Positions 32,942-46,000 of a DNA stretch of 64,000 nt are shown here, piece by piece. Position 1 is the stretch's first letter. Each line of letters starts with the position of its first letter. The notes under the pieces are model-generated. The model had not been told where the DNA came from. It was given only the letters and a program-made list of their open reading frames with translations, and did not search any database. Origin of the DNA: Mugil cephalus (Eukaryota > Chordata > Actinopteri > Mugiliformes > Mugilidae); assembly GCF_022458985.1 (NCBI RefSeq), contig NC_061773.1, forward strand, positions 5,276,001 to 5,340,000. The letters are read 5' to 3'. Both the position numbers and the translations under genes were made by a program.

Positions 32942-33139
32942 TTCATTTTTGCTCGACACAAATGTTAGTCACATACTTTCAGTGGCAGTGCATGCAGGAC
33001 TTGGAAGCCTTCGAGGGAGCGTTGCTTGTCACTGCATGAAAAGTAACAAAGTCCTGGCAAAGTTCACAAACTGGACTCTCAGTGTCAACAGCAGAGCTCG
33101 TGTAAACAGCAGAATTATTGGTAAAACATGGGGCTGAGT

Positions 33140-33305
33140 GTATTGGGTTTTGTGTGTGTGTGTGTGTGTGTGGGTGTGGGTGGGGGGGTAGTTTATGTCA
33201 CGTATCCAAGTGAGAGTTGTTGAGGGATAAAAAAAAATCTGTACACATTTGGTTAAGTTTAAGAGACAGTTTCAGCTGTGTGGGTTGCAGAGCAGTGGGT
33301 GCATC
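33140..33305 (+). promoter_or_regulatory. Probable promoter / 5' UTR of the ITIH4-like gene
   Basis: Only about 360 bases separate the wnk2 polyadenylation signal from the ITIH start, so the promoter must be compact or lie inside wnk2. The stretch has a GT/GGGGTG-rich block (33150-33190), an A-rich GATAAAAAAAAA word at about 33226 that could act as a TATA-like element, and TGGTTAAGTTTAAGAG, which contains GTTAA words resembling liver HNF1 half-sites. ITIH genes are mainly liver-expressed. All of this is inference from motifs. Confidence 0.35.
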
Positions 33306-36300
33306 ATGGAGAGGACTGTGCTGCGAGTCACCCTCTTTGGGCTGTTACTGGTTTTGGCGTACACACTACCAAACAAGGTAAGGTCATAAAACACTAGATA
33401 GATATATTCAGTAGAAAGAATCTATTGAATATATGACTATTTTATTTTGAGATATTCCACATCATGTGTGTGTTCAGTATATTTATTTATTTATTTTGGC
33501 TCTGCGGTGTTCCGCCAGTTGCACCATACTGAACTCTGCCTCTGATAGACATCATAAAAAGCAGGTTTAAGGGCCTCATGGCTCTTTGGCCTCAGGGTTA
33601 TTTTGTCTGCGTGTGTGCATTACCCTTGTTTTGGAGACATAAATCTGTTTACACACCTAACACCGAAGTACCCTCATCTATTTGAACATCACAGCGTTTG
33701 TTTTACATTTGATCTAAGGTCAGGTTTAGGTTAATGTTGGGGTCGTGCTAGTAGTAATGGTGGTTCAATGTTAAAGCAAGTCTTTAGGAAAATAATCTAA
33801 AATGAAATGATGGAATGGTAGGCTCTTATACATCTGTGTGAGGACCACACTGAGAAATGTGACATGATGTAAATGATTACAATTAAGGTTGAAGACCCGG
33901 AAAGAGAATATTACTGTAGGTTCATCTCGAATAAAACGAAGTAGGTTACACTGAAGTTGAGGTTATGGTTAGAGAGGGTGTCATAGTTTGTCATAGCTGA
34001 TTCAGTCCATTTTGTGGTTAAAACTACGTGGGACGTTTTGCAGGAGGTTAGGGTAAACTAAGTAAAGCTAAGAATGCAAAGTCTTACATGGTCCGGTACA
34101 TGGTTTGTTGCTTAACTGAAGTGTTATTTAATGTGATTTAAATGGTCTTGTTATGCGGTATATAAAACAAAGTCTCTGCCATGTCCTCTGTGTTTTCACA
34201 TTTTTTTCTGGGCACAGCCATTGAGAACTTGAAATATGAGTTGAAAAATAATGAGAATGGGGTGTTTCTGTAGTTACACCAATGAGATTCCACCGAAGTC
34301 ACCCACCTCACTTAATGTTTGATCAGCTGGTCGTCAGCCAGTGAGTTAAATCAAGCCATTTTGAAAAGTGACCTCCTCTGTTTGCTCAGGATGACTGGGA
34401 CATTTACAGCTTTCACATCAACTCCACCGTGACGAGTCGTTATGCAACCACTGTCATCTCCAGTCGTGTGGCCAATCGCATGGATGAGCCGAAGGAAATT
34501 GAATTCCACGTCCGGATTCCCAAGAATGCCTTCATCAGTCGATTCAAGATGTGTGTGTGAAGCAATATTTGCAAATGTCAAAATGAATCTAAAATAAATA
34601 TTACATTAAAGAATTAATTGCAAGATTGCACAGGTGCAAACAAAGGCTTTTCTTGGTCCTCTTCAGGTTTATTGATGGCCAAGTGTATGATGGTCTTGTG
34701 AAAGCTAAGGAGCAAGCTCAGCAACAGTACACTGAAGCTGTACTTCAAGGCCAAAGTGCTGGAATTGTAAGGTATAAATGAATGGATTATTGTTATTGTT
34801 TGATTTGCAGGTTCTTCATATAGGTGTATTTCAAGAGGAACACAATGGGTTCTTTGGTTATTTATTTATTTATTTGAAAAATACTGTTGAGGAAAACCTT
34901 GTCTCTAAAATATTACAACTGAAAAACTCTCCCAACTCATGTTCATATTAACTGGCTGTATAATGCAATTTAACACAACGATATTTTTTCTCTTTTGCAG
35001 TTCTGTAGGAAGGACCATGGAGGAATTTAAGACCTCTGTAAATGTGGCTGCTCACAAAAAGGTCACCTTTGAGCTCACATATGAGGAACTGATGAAACGC
35101 ACGCATGGCAAGTACGAGCTGCAAATCCACGCTCGACCTATGCAGCCTGTCAAAGACTTCAAGGTGTCTTTTAAGTTGGTATCTACTTCATGCACCAGGA
35201 AACTGAATTGTCCCAATGTCGTCTAACTGTTTTATTTTATTGTCTTCATGCTAGGTTGATGTGTACATTCATGAGAAAGCTGGCATCAGTTTCATTGACG
35301 TGAAAGGAGGACTAAGCACCGCAGCCATGGCTAATGCCATCACCAAAACACACACAGACAAACAAGTATGACAAGCTGAAATGCAGTTTTTGTAATTGGC
35401 CCAATCACTATTTTTTGCCTCATATTGCTCATATTTAACAGCTTAAATACATTCTATGACATTGCTATGTCTCAGAAAATACATTAATGTATCCTATTCA
35501 CTGTTCCTATCAAGTTATTTCAGTATAAATAATATGATGGTGGCAAGACAAAAATCTTTTGAGCAGGATGAAACCCAGAGCAGAACCCTGCTCATATGGA
35601 GGGCATTAGATGATATAAGACAGTAACAAATCATGGGCGACTGTGTTCATCAGAAAATATTTAATTTTGTTTCCAGGCCTGGGTGCATTTCTATCCAACT
35701 GAGGAGCAGCAGAAAACATGTGACAGCTGCTCAGATCAAGGTATGAACGGAGATCTGGTCATTGTTTATGACGTCAACAGGGGCACCCCATTCGGAGAAA
35801 TCCAGGTAAATAAAGAATGAAGTTAATTTACATGGTCATTATATGTACGTACATGAATATATTAAATACACCAATCAGCCACAACATTAAAATGACTGAC
35901 AGGTGAAGTAAATAACACCCAAAGACCCCCCACTAACCTGTTACCAGACACCACTTGTGTTGTCTTCAGAAGGCACATGTTCATTCTCTGATGAGTCTCA
36001 ACTGTTTTGGAGGCAAAAGGGAGATCTATACAGTATTAGGAAATGGGTCATAATGTTATGCCTGATTGGTGTTTAGTCATCATTTGTATTATGTCTTTCT
36101 AAGTCTCTTCTGTAATCTTTTAACAATTAAAGTTTCTTCTCAATCCCCATAAGACATCAGACGGATACTTTGTACATCATTTTGCTCCATCTAATCTTCC
36201 CAAAATACCAAAGAATTTTGTCTTTGTTGCTGATAAAAGTGGCTCCATGCAAGGCAGAAAAATAGAACAGGTACAGTGCTTAAAGTGTGCGTTTGTCACA

Positions 36301-39300
36301 GATATCTTATGTCTAGGATTACTTTACAGACAAGTAGACAATTAAAAAACACACATAGTTAATGTAATAACGTGTATGAATGATGTTTTTCCCCAGACCC
36401 GGACAGCACTGTTGCATATTTTGAAAGATCTGTCAGAAGATGACTTCTTTGGCCTAATTTCATTTGATAGCAACATTTTTTACTGGAAACGAGAACTTGT
36501 TCAGGCCACCAAAGAAAACATTGATAGTGCCAAGGTATTTGTACAAGGAATTTATAGTTCTGGAGGTGAGCCTTTTCTAAAAACATATTTCTTATGAAAT
36601 ATACAAATTTGGCCAAATTGGCAATAATGAGACTTGTTGTTTTTGCATTTCAGCCACAAACATTAATGATGCAGTGTTGCAAGGAGCACGAATGCTAAAT
36701 ACACATCCCAGAGAAGGTTCAGCACCTATCCTCATACTTCTCACAGATGGAGACCCAACCGCAGGTTACAATAAATCATACCTGCACACAAACATGCATA
36801 AAACAACACCGTTATAGCTATGTTCCATTTCCTAAGGTTAACAGTATTGTGTCCTTGCAGGGGAGACAAATCTCAGAAAAATACATTCAAATGTTAAAAA
36901 GTCCATTGCGGGCAAATTCCCACTCTATTGTCTTGGTTTCGGTTTCGATGTCAATTTTGAGTTCCTTGAGAAAATGTCGCTGGAAAACAACGGTGTGGCA
37001 CGAAGGATTTATGAAGACTCAGACGCTGATATACAGCTTAAGGTATTTTCTTACACAACATCAGTAGTCTATTTACTGTGTGATTTTGTTGGCTTTAGAG
37101 TGTTTCAACATTCATATGGTGTTCATTCTGCATTGTTCACAGGATTTCTATGAGGAAGTAGCCACTCCTCTGTTGATGGATGTGGCAATGACCTACACTG
37201 GCGGAACCAATCTAACCCAGACTAAATTTAGTCAGTACTATAATGGCTCTGAGATTGTTGTGGCCGGCCAGATCCTTGACAACAACATTGAAACCTTTAT
37301 TCCACAAGTTGTGGGCATTTCGGTAAGACGAAAACCACAGTGCATATCAGCTGTAGCATGTGCATCTGTCTGTCTCTGTCAATGCCCCTGTGTACTGACA
37401 TTACAATTCAATTGGATTATGACAGAGGAGACAAAACTTGACATTTTCTGACACAAGGCCCTTCCTGGACTCCACTGAACCATCTGACAGCATAATCCAG
37501 AGAGTCTGGGCCTACCTCACAGTCAAACAGCTCCTGGACAAAGAGTGAGTGTGATACCTGTCTCCTTGTTTCTCTCTTTTAATTAAATACATACAGCATA
37601 TACACCAATCAGACATAACATTATGACCACCTTCCTAACATTGTGTAGGTCTCCCTTGCGCTTAAAAACAGTTCCGACCCATTAGAGAATGGATGTGGGT
37701 CTTGTGCTCCTGTGATGTTTGACACTAGAATGTTATTAGGGGAGGCCTCGTGGAACATCCCACAGATCTCAGTTATCACAGTTATTTACTTCTCCTGTCA
37801 GGGGTTTTAATGTTTGGCTGATTGGTGTATTTGATATATTCATGTACGTATAATGACCATATAGTTTATAGAGGAAATTAACCTTTTCTAGGACCTAACT
37901 GAAGAAAGCAGTAGATACTTCTGTCATACTTTACTGCCACATGAACTGCAATGTTCAAATTACAATTTGTGCCACAGGCTGCAGTTATCTGGACCGGAGA
38001 AAGAGAAAGTGAAGACGCGAGCTTTGGAGCTGTCACTGAATTACAGCTTTGTGACCCCACTCACATCTATGGTGGTCACCAAGCCTCCAGGAGAGAGCAC
38101 TGATGTACTCAATAAACCAAAAGAAGGTGGACCTGCCATACCTGAGGGAAGGTTCGGTTCGAGGGGTAAGCAACAAAAATGTTTAATACAAATGGAAACG
38201 AATAAGTGTGTGCAGCATCTCATCATCCACATTCTTCGTGATTACTTCACAGGGACCACTAGCAGAAGTAGCGGTCGGATTGCCGGGCATGGTATGTCAT
38301 GTGTACACATCTTAATTTTTGTCATAAAAATACAACTAAGAGAATTAAAAAAAAAAAAAAAAAAAAAAAGGTATAAAAATAGGTAATTATGTAAGGGATA
38401 ATGTATAGTTTTAGCTTTAACAATGTATAGTAAGCTGTAACTATACATAATCCCTTAATGACTTCAGTATAATGATTTAAGTATAAAGTGTGTGTATACG
38501 TGTCTGTGTGCCGGTGAGAAAGAGACACAGGGAGATACCATAACAGAGGTCTCCGTCATTCATCATCTCAAATTGACACATGGAAGGCTGTCTTGCAGCT
38601 ACCTAGATAAACTGGCAGCTGACAATATTAACAACATAGCCTACTCCATGCTTTAATCAATATAATCCGTGATATAATCATATTTTTCACTTCAACTCCG
38701 GTATTGACTTGGTATTGGTTCCGGTATTGGTTTGCTAGATTTAGCAGATTAAGCTTTCTGATCAATTCAAATCAGTTTTATTAATGTAGTGCTGAATCAG
38801 GTATCATCATCAATTATCTCGGGCATTTTTTCATATAGACAGAGTCTCCAGTGTCTCTGAGAATGGGCCTGGAGTGCAAACTACTGGGCCGCAAAAAACT
38901 TTCAGGTCTGCACCTGTTGGCCATGAGGGCCGCGATGCAGCTTCCCACCAGTTAATGACTGCAGTGAGGTGTCAGTCAGTTGTTTAGCACGCTCCAATAA
39001 GCAGCAGCAGAAGAAGCTAGCTGAAAACATATTCACACCAGGCTCATTTAGTCCACTTGAAAAGGACTTTTTCTCTGGTGCAGACCTTTTTGGTAGGTGT
39101 GAATACAAATCAGGGGACTCTGATGCAGACCAAACAAGTGAACCGAGACCACCTCTGTAGCTGGGACTCGGTTCACCTGTTTGGGCTGCACCGTAGTCTG
39201 TAACGAACCCTGGTATGCTTTGTTTGTCCTGTGAATGCAATCCGAACCTTTTCTGAACCAAATGCAACATCTGAGCGCCTTTTTGGATATATGTGTATGG

Positions 39301-42300
39301 TAACAATTCATCATACACACAAGGGGGATCTTTTCAGGACAACAGTACCTTTTAATGTAGTTAATATCTTAGGCCTTTGAAACCACCAATACAAGACACA
39401 AAAGCCCAACATGAGCATAGGGCATCCCGCCTTTAATTAACAGAAATTATGTCCTTTTTTACATTATGTAAATTCAGAATAATTCCAAATCCAACGAAAA
39501 AAAATTAAAGTTGCCCCATTCAACCCACTCTTAAATGTTTAAATTATATTAAGTTTGCTTAACTTCACAGCCACTAATGCCGTGAAGTTAAGCAAACTTA
39601 ATATAATCCATTGCAGGTGTCCAAAGGAAAAATAAGCACGATGGCTAACTGGTATACCAGGAACAAAAAAGTTACAAAAAATGTTGTGATTGGTCATCGG
39701 TCATTTCATTCATTATTAATTTGTTTCTATTTTATACCAAGAATGAGCCGTGGGTCAATGTGGGGCACAGAAGAAAGCACTGCCTCCTCGATATATGGTT
39801 GGAGGAAAGCATATATCAGCTGCTTGACGCAGCTGCCGACGTCTGCGGCCAAATTGCAGAGAGAATGTGTGAGGCAGGCTTTACCCGGACTCCAACGCAA
39901 GTGAAAAAACTCCGCCAAAGATCCTGTCAATAATTTTTATCCGGTGACTGAGCAGCTAAGGGACACACGTGGGTTTGTTTATAAGGTTGGTCCGCTTGTC
40001 AAAAAATGCAATGTGAATACAAAGCAATTGAACTATCGGACTTTCCTGGTGTGAATACGCCCTAAGTCATAATTGTGAGATACTAAGTCAAAATTATGAG
40101 ATAAATCAAAACAAGTTTGCTGTGTCTTAAAGTAACACGAATGGGGTTTGTTTAGGTCCATCTGACCAATAGGCTCCTATCATAATCATAAGTATGTAGC
40201 CTAAGTGATAAATCAGTGGATCACACAATATTGTTCAGGATTTCTATTATATGTCCCGATGAAGTGCTAAGTGCTAACCCTAACTAAAGGATTTACTTAA
40301 AAACAAAACAAAACAAAACAAAACAAACAAACAAAAAAACAAACAGCACAACAAAACAAAAAATTAAGACGTACCAACATTAAATATTGTCACAAACCAA
40401 ATAGCATCTTAGCAATTGACATTAAGGGGCTAAAAGACTCTCGATAGTACCTTCATTTGTGCATCAAAATCCATGTCTTAACGTCCAAATCACAACGATG
40501 TTGCTCGGATCATAGCTAAAATGCAGTATTACAGTGCAAGCTATCAATAAAGTTATGCCTACTTAGTCTGTGATCAAACTTATGAATGGAGACATGACGA
40601 GTGACTGCTGGGTTAGGTTTAGCACTTAGCACTTCTATTAGCACTGCAACGGCTACCACCTATTTAGCTATCTCATAATTTTGATTTAGTATTTCATAAT
40701 TTTGACTTAGTATCTCTTATTTATTTATTTATTTATTTTCATCAAGTGGCGGAAACGGGCTTCCATGCTAACTGGTGTACCAGGAACAAAAAAGTTACAA
40801 AAAAAATGTTGTGATCTGACCCGAATCCAAACGAACGATATATTCCTCAGGCGATGGCAACGTCAGGTGTCGGTTGGGCGGTGGGGAAGAGACTTGCCAG
40901 AACAATCCACAGTGATATCCAAGTAGTCCACTCGCCTGCGTATTCTTGAAGGATATATATGTTTATTTTTCCTGGCCAACTAAGTAAGCTACTTTTTTCA
41001 GGTCCTATGTTAAAGGTCCACACGTTATCCATTGTTCTTTCCCGGTCTCCTGCTCCTTTGCCCCTTTCTCCATGACACATCCTCCTTATATCACCTTTGT
41101 TTTCTAGTTACAAAATAAATGAATCAACAATCCCACTGACAGAAAGACCCCACATACCATACCCCTCCGTATAAAGGTAACAATTTCCTTCTCACATGGA
41201 AAAGAAAACATGCCATTTTCCTATCCTATTGTTCCTATCCTTTTAATTTTACTGCGTTAAGGGCTACTTTCCATTTATTTAATTTTTTTGTGACACCGTC
41301 ACATGTTATTATTGTTAATTGCATGGATTTTCTGAAGAAGACTGCAAAGTCATCAGTCGTTTCATTCATTCATTTCTATTTTATACACACAAAAATGCTG
41401 ATGTCTATGGCCAAATCGCAGAGAAAATGTGAGAGGTAGGCCGGACTCCAACGCAGTGTTGGCTTAAAGTGAAAAAAAGTTCGCCAAATATCCCACCAGT
41501 AATTTTTATCCAGTGATTGAGGGGCTACAGGACACACGTGGGTTTGTTTACAATGTTGGTCCACTTGTCAAAAAATGCAATGTAGGCTCTTGGCTGGTGT
41601 ATGGTGCAGCTGCTTCTTGGTTCTGAGAGGCTACAGGACAAAGTTTTACAGTTATGTGGCATCACATCATCATATTATTGAAATTATGTAACGTTAGGTT
41701 AGGCAGCTATATTACAATGTAGGCTAATCAATTAGCTTGAACTGTGAGGCCTAAGTTGCATTTTGTTCAACGTCTTGCTTTACCTGTTTCATCATCATCA
41801 TTTTTGCTTGTGGTCGTTTTAACGCCCCTCTCTTTTTCATTCGTGCCTTTTCGGCGCCGCTAACGGTCAGATGGGGTGGAGCCAGCCTGGCAACAAACGC
41901 CACTGTGTGATGCACGTACATGTTACGTCAGGCAGACTCTGGGAAGAAAAACAAACAAACAAACAAACAAACAAACAAAAACTTGAGTCCAAGTCATAGT
42001 TGGCACTAAATATGAAGAAAGTCAGCTCCAGAGAAGAGGCACAAAACAAAAAGTCCCATTTTTGCAATACTATCTTAAACAAAAACAGTCAAAAGTATCA
42101 ACGTATATATATCTTATAGAATTACATCATTAAATGCTAAAGGCCATTCAAAGGATGAAGGATGGACCCTTGTTCAGATCAGAGAAACATTTCTCGAGAT
42201 GAAACAAACCTCAGTGATCTGAGGTTAATTTATGTTGCATGAGTATTTATCTGTTGTAAATACTGTAAATTGAAAATTAATTTTATCAAATTTACAGGGC

Positions 42301-42976
42301 ACAGAGGCACCCAGCGGCATTCACATCGCATTGGTATGTTATGTGTACACACCTTCACTTCACTATACTCTCTATATAGAATAATTATGACATCCTCCAC
42401 AAATATCCTTCTTGTCAAAGCATGGACTCTGCATGAACCCTGAAGTAGACTTCAGATTTCTGGCGCCGAGATGTTAGTGGTTTGAAAAGCAGTCGTGATG
42501 TGGATGTGGTTTGTGATTCTTCCAGCACATGCCACGAACAGTGTGATAATCACTTAATAAGTTAAGTCGATGTACAGCAGAGTAGTGAAATACCCCTTGT
42601 ACTGTCATTATTATTATAATGATTATTATTTTTTTGGTCAATGAACTTAATCAACAAGTATCAACTTGTATCCAACACAATTACATAATTACATGCTAAA
42701 GGCCACTTGTATTTTAACATGCTTTTGTACATGGATCTTTGTTCAGATCAGAGAAACATCTCTAAGAGACAAACCTCCATAACCAGAGGATAATTTATAT
42801 CAGTCAATCAATCAATCATTCAATCAACTAATTAGTCTTTATTTGTAAAGCACTTTTCCTACAGATGCTAGCCCAATGTACTGTAAACAATAATCCTACC
42901 TGTACCCCAACCCCATCCCTACCACCTCCACCAATACAGACACATGCCCACACATGCACAGACAGACAGACAGACA

Positions 42977-43047
<71 letters not shown>

Positions 43048-46000
43048 TCATTTGAACAGGAACATGAACTGTGGAAACGCTATCATAGGTGAGAAAAACA
43101 CCAGAGGCTGGATAAAAAAAACTGAACCCTAAAAACCCTAAAGACACTTAAGGTCATAAAAACAATATACATATAAAAATCAATCTAACAGCTTACTAGT
43201 GAGACAGTAAAAGAGAGAAAAGAGAAAAAATAAATAGTAAATGAGTAAATGAGTTATAATTCAATTAAAAGCCAAACTAAAAAGATAAGTCTTGAGTCCT
43301 GCCTTTAAAAATATCAACACTCTTTGCAGCCCTACATAGCATAGCATGGATGTTTGTTTGTTATAGATACTGTTTATTGAAATTTAAATGTATCCTCCTT
43401 CACAGGTGGTGGTGGTGGCCACTGGACATCCCTTAACAGTATGTATGCCAGAAAAGTATATAATATTGCAGAATTGAACATGTGGTTTTAGCCTTTGACC
43501 ATATACTGTGCAGAAATAGAGGACTTTCAAAGAGTTTCAGTAATTGAATCCCGTTTGACCGTTTTGGCCACCAAATTATAATCAGTTCATTTTTGAGTCT
43601 AAGTGATAGTTGGCACTAAATATGAAGAAACTCTCAAAGCTCCAGCTCCTGAGTAGAGACGCAAAATATGTGTTGCAAAGTTGCATCTTCACTTTGTTCA
43701 TTTATTCATTGATAAAAACAATGAAAACATACAGATGTAATAAACAAGCAAATTGACCATGAATCATGGAACAGGCCAGGAGTTGGGCCACAGGGATTTC
43801 AGATAGAAAGTTATAAAGTGCTAGAGTGCTGAATTTAAGGGCCAACTGCTAAAATGCAGAAGTGCTTAAGTGCTTGTTGTATTGCATATTGCCCAATTGC
43901 ACAGGATTATAAAGTGCCAGATTGTATTGCGCGATGCCTATAACATACGTTTGCACATGCAGATGTGTACATACGTACGGGATTGCGCTAAGTTGATTTG
44001 TCATAAGTGTATTATGTATACACTATCGCACAAAATTAGCATACATAGAAGTACTTGTGTACGCATAACTGAATTGAAATATAAATGATACCCCAGGTTG
44101 TATTCCAGGTTACGGATGTTTGCATGTCGCAAGGTTTGCTTCTAACAATGTTTTCAGTTTTCGCTGGGCAAGAGTGGTGCATTGCCTGATTGAGACTGGG
44201 AAGCCATTTCAAGTCTGTCCACCTTTTATAGATAGCACATTTTGTCCAAAGGTGGTTCTTCTATTCTGGACCTTGCAGTCACGTCTGGTGCCTGACCTGG
44301 TACTGAGTCCTGTGAGCCTTTTTGTGAACGTATTCCTCAACAGGATTGTGATCTTTATTCCGACAAACCTCTGTGATCTGAGGCTGATTTACGTAGCATG
44401 AGCATGTATTTGTCCTACATATTTAAATTTAATTTGATCCTCTTTCATAGGGGGCTTTGGTCGTGCCGGAATGATTGTCCCTGCACATGGTATGTCATGT
44501 GTACACACACCTTCACTTCACTATAATCCGATGAAGAATAACTTTATGACTTCCTCCACCAATATCTTAAGTAGACTGAAGATTTCTGGCACAGAGATGT
44601 TAGCATTTGAAAAGCAGTCGTGAAGTGGATGTGGTTTGTGATCAGGTTCCTTCCAGCACATGCCACATTACTCACAAACTCTTTATATTACGGACTTAGC
44701 GGGATATTTTGACCAAAGATGTGTCAGATACATAAAGATGTTTTAAATACAACTGAAAAGAAACATGACAGATTGTAGCATTACTCAAGTTGTAAATGCC
44801 TGCACATAGTGCTGTAAACAATAATCCCACCTGTAGACTACCCCTCGGGCTTGCTCTGGAGGTTTCAGGTCGGTTTTTGTAAAGTGTGTTGAGACAATTT
44901 GTATTGTTATTGACGTTATATAAATAAAACTGAAATTGAAATTGACCAATGAATAGTTAAGACTCAATTAAAAGCCAAACTAAAAAGAGAAGTCTTGAGT
45001 CCTGCCTTTAAAAATATCAACACTCTCTGCAGCCCTACATAGCATGGATGTTTATTTGTTATAGATACTGTATATTGAAATTTAAATGTATTCTCCTTCA
45101 CAGGAGGAGTTGGTGCTGACTACTCGCTTCCCGTTTCTTACAGTATGTATGCCAGAAAAGTATATAATATTACAGAATTTAACCTGTGGTATTAGCCTTT
45201 GACCATATACTGTGCAGAAATAGAGGACTTTCAAAGAGTTTCAGTAATTGAATCCCGTTTGACCGTTTTGGCCAACAAATTATAATCAGCTCATTTTTGA
45301 GTCTAAGTGATAGTTGGCACTAAATATGAAGAAACTCTCAAAGCTCCAGCTCCTGAGTGGAGACGCAAAATATGTGTATGTATTCACAGCTGATAGTGGT
45401 TGGTCAATTAGCCATCTTCTAGGTATGTATGCCAGAACAAAATGAGGTCATGTTACTTGTTCTCACACCACATAAGATTTAGATGCAGTGGTCCAGTACA
45501 GTGGGACTTGTCCAGTAGGTGCAGTGAAAGGCATTTTGTAAATGTAAATGCCATTTTCTGTGCTATCTCTGTACTGTCCTTCTAATTCTATGATTAAGGC
45601 AATAGTTATATTTGTTGAACTAATAAACAACTGGACAATCCTCTAAGTCTGTCCTCATAAAACAATTTCACTAACCTCCTTAATAGAGCGGTATAAAGTA
45701 TAACAACATTTGTGCATGCATTTTAAAAACATAATTGCTTCAAAATAAAAAAAAACATTTGAAGGTAAATAAAACAGGAAGTCCACAGAAATAGACCACG
45801 TGGGTCGAGAAAAAGCTTTATAATATTAATGTATGTCACTGTCTTTGTGTGAATTTATTTCCTCTTTGAAACAGGCCTTGTATTTCATTCAGCACCTATC
45901 GAACCACTCCGCAAGGCCATGATTCCATCATTTGCTGGTAGAGTATTGCATTGATTTTGTTCATAAAATATGTATCTGTTCCATAAAAATGATTTTTTTT

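Larger units (their letters stand above)
38292..42297 (+). other. ITIH intron 14, filled with transposon debris
   Basis: This 4 kb intron separates the first micro-exon from the second. It contains a poly-A run (38347-38370), SINE-like text near 38765, a perfect hairpin (39543-39607), two related blocks of harbinger-like sequence (39640-40070 and 40768-41590), (AAAAC)n at about 40300-40345 and (AAAC)n at about 41948-41982. Near 41984-42045 a piece resembling the intron that follows the 43406 and 45104 exons is present (GTCATAGTTGGCACTAAATA), suggesting the remains of a further duplicated unit. Confidence 0.6.
42298..45380 (+). repeat. Tandem duplication of a two-exon block in the ITIH gene
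   Basis: The block carrying exons at 42298 and 43406 is repeated as the block carrying exons at 44451 and 45104. Shared non-coding text includes AAAAGCAGTCGTGA with GTGGATGTGGTTTGTGAT (about 42486 and 44610), AAAAATATCAACACTCT (about 43307 and 45010), CATATACTGTGCAGAAATAG and TAAGTGATAGTTGGCACTAA. In the 245 bases after the second exon the copies differ at about seven positions by eye (about 97% identity), whereas the exons themselves barely align. The first copy also has the CA tract and retroposon sequence inserted. Confidence 0.85.

Noticed and set aside
39721-39933. MYB-like frame as an extra ITIH exon
   Set aside because: No acceptor/donor pair in phase 1; a stop follows at once; a second decayed copy nearby shows it is transposon debris.
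42828-43147. Open frames on both strands across the CA tract
   Set aside because: They translate dinucleotide repeats (VCVCVC, HTHTHT) and carry no protein signal. The same holds for the frames over the GT tracts near 31050 and 5600.
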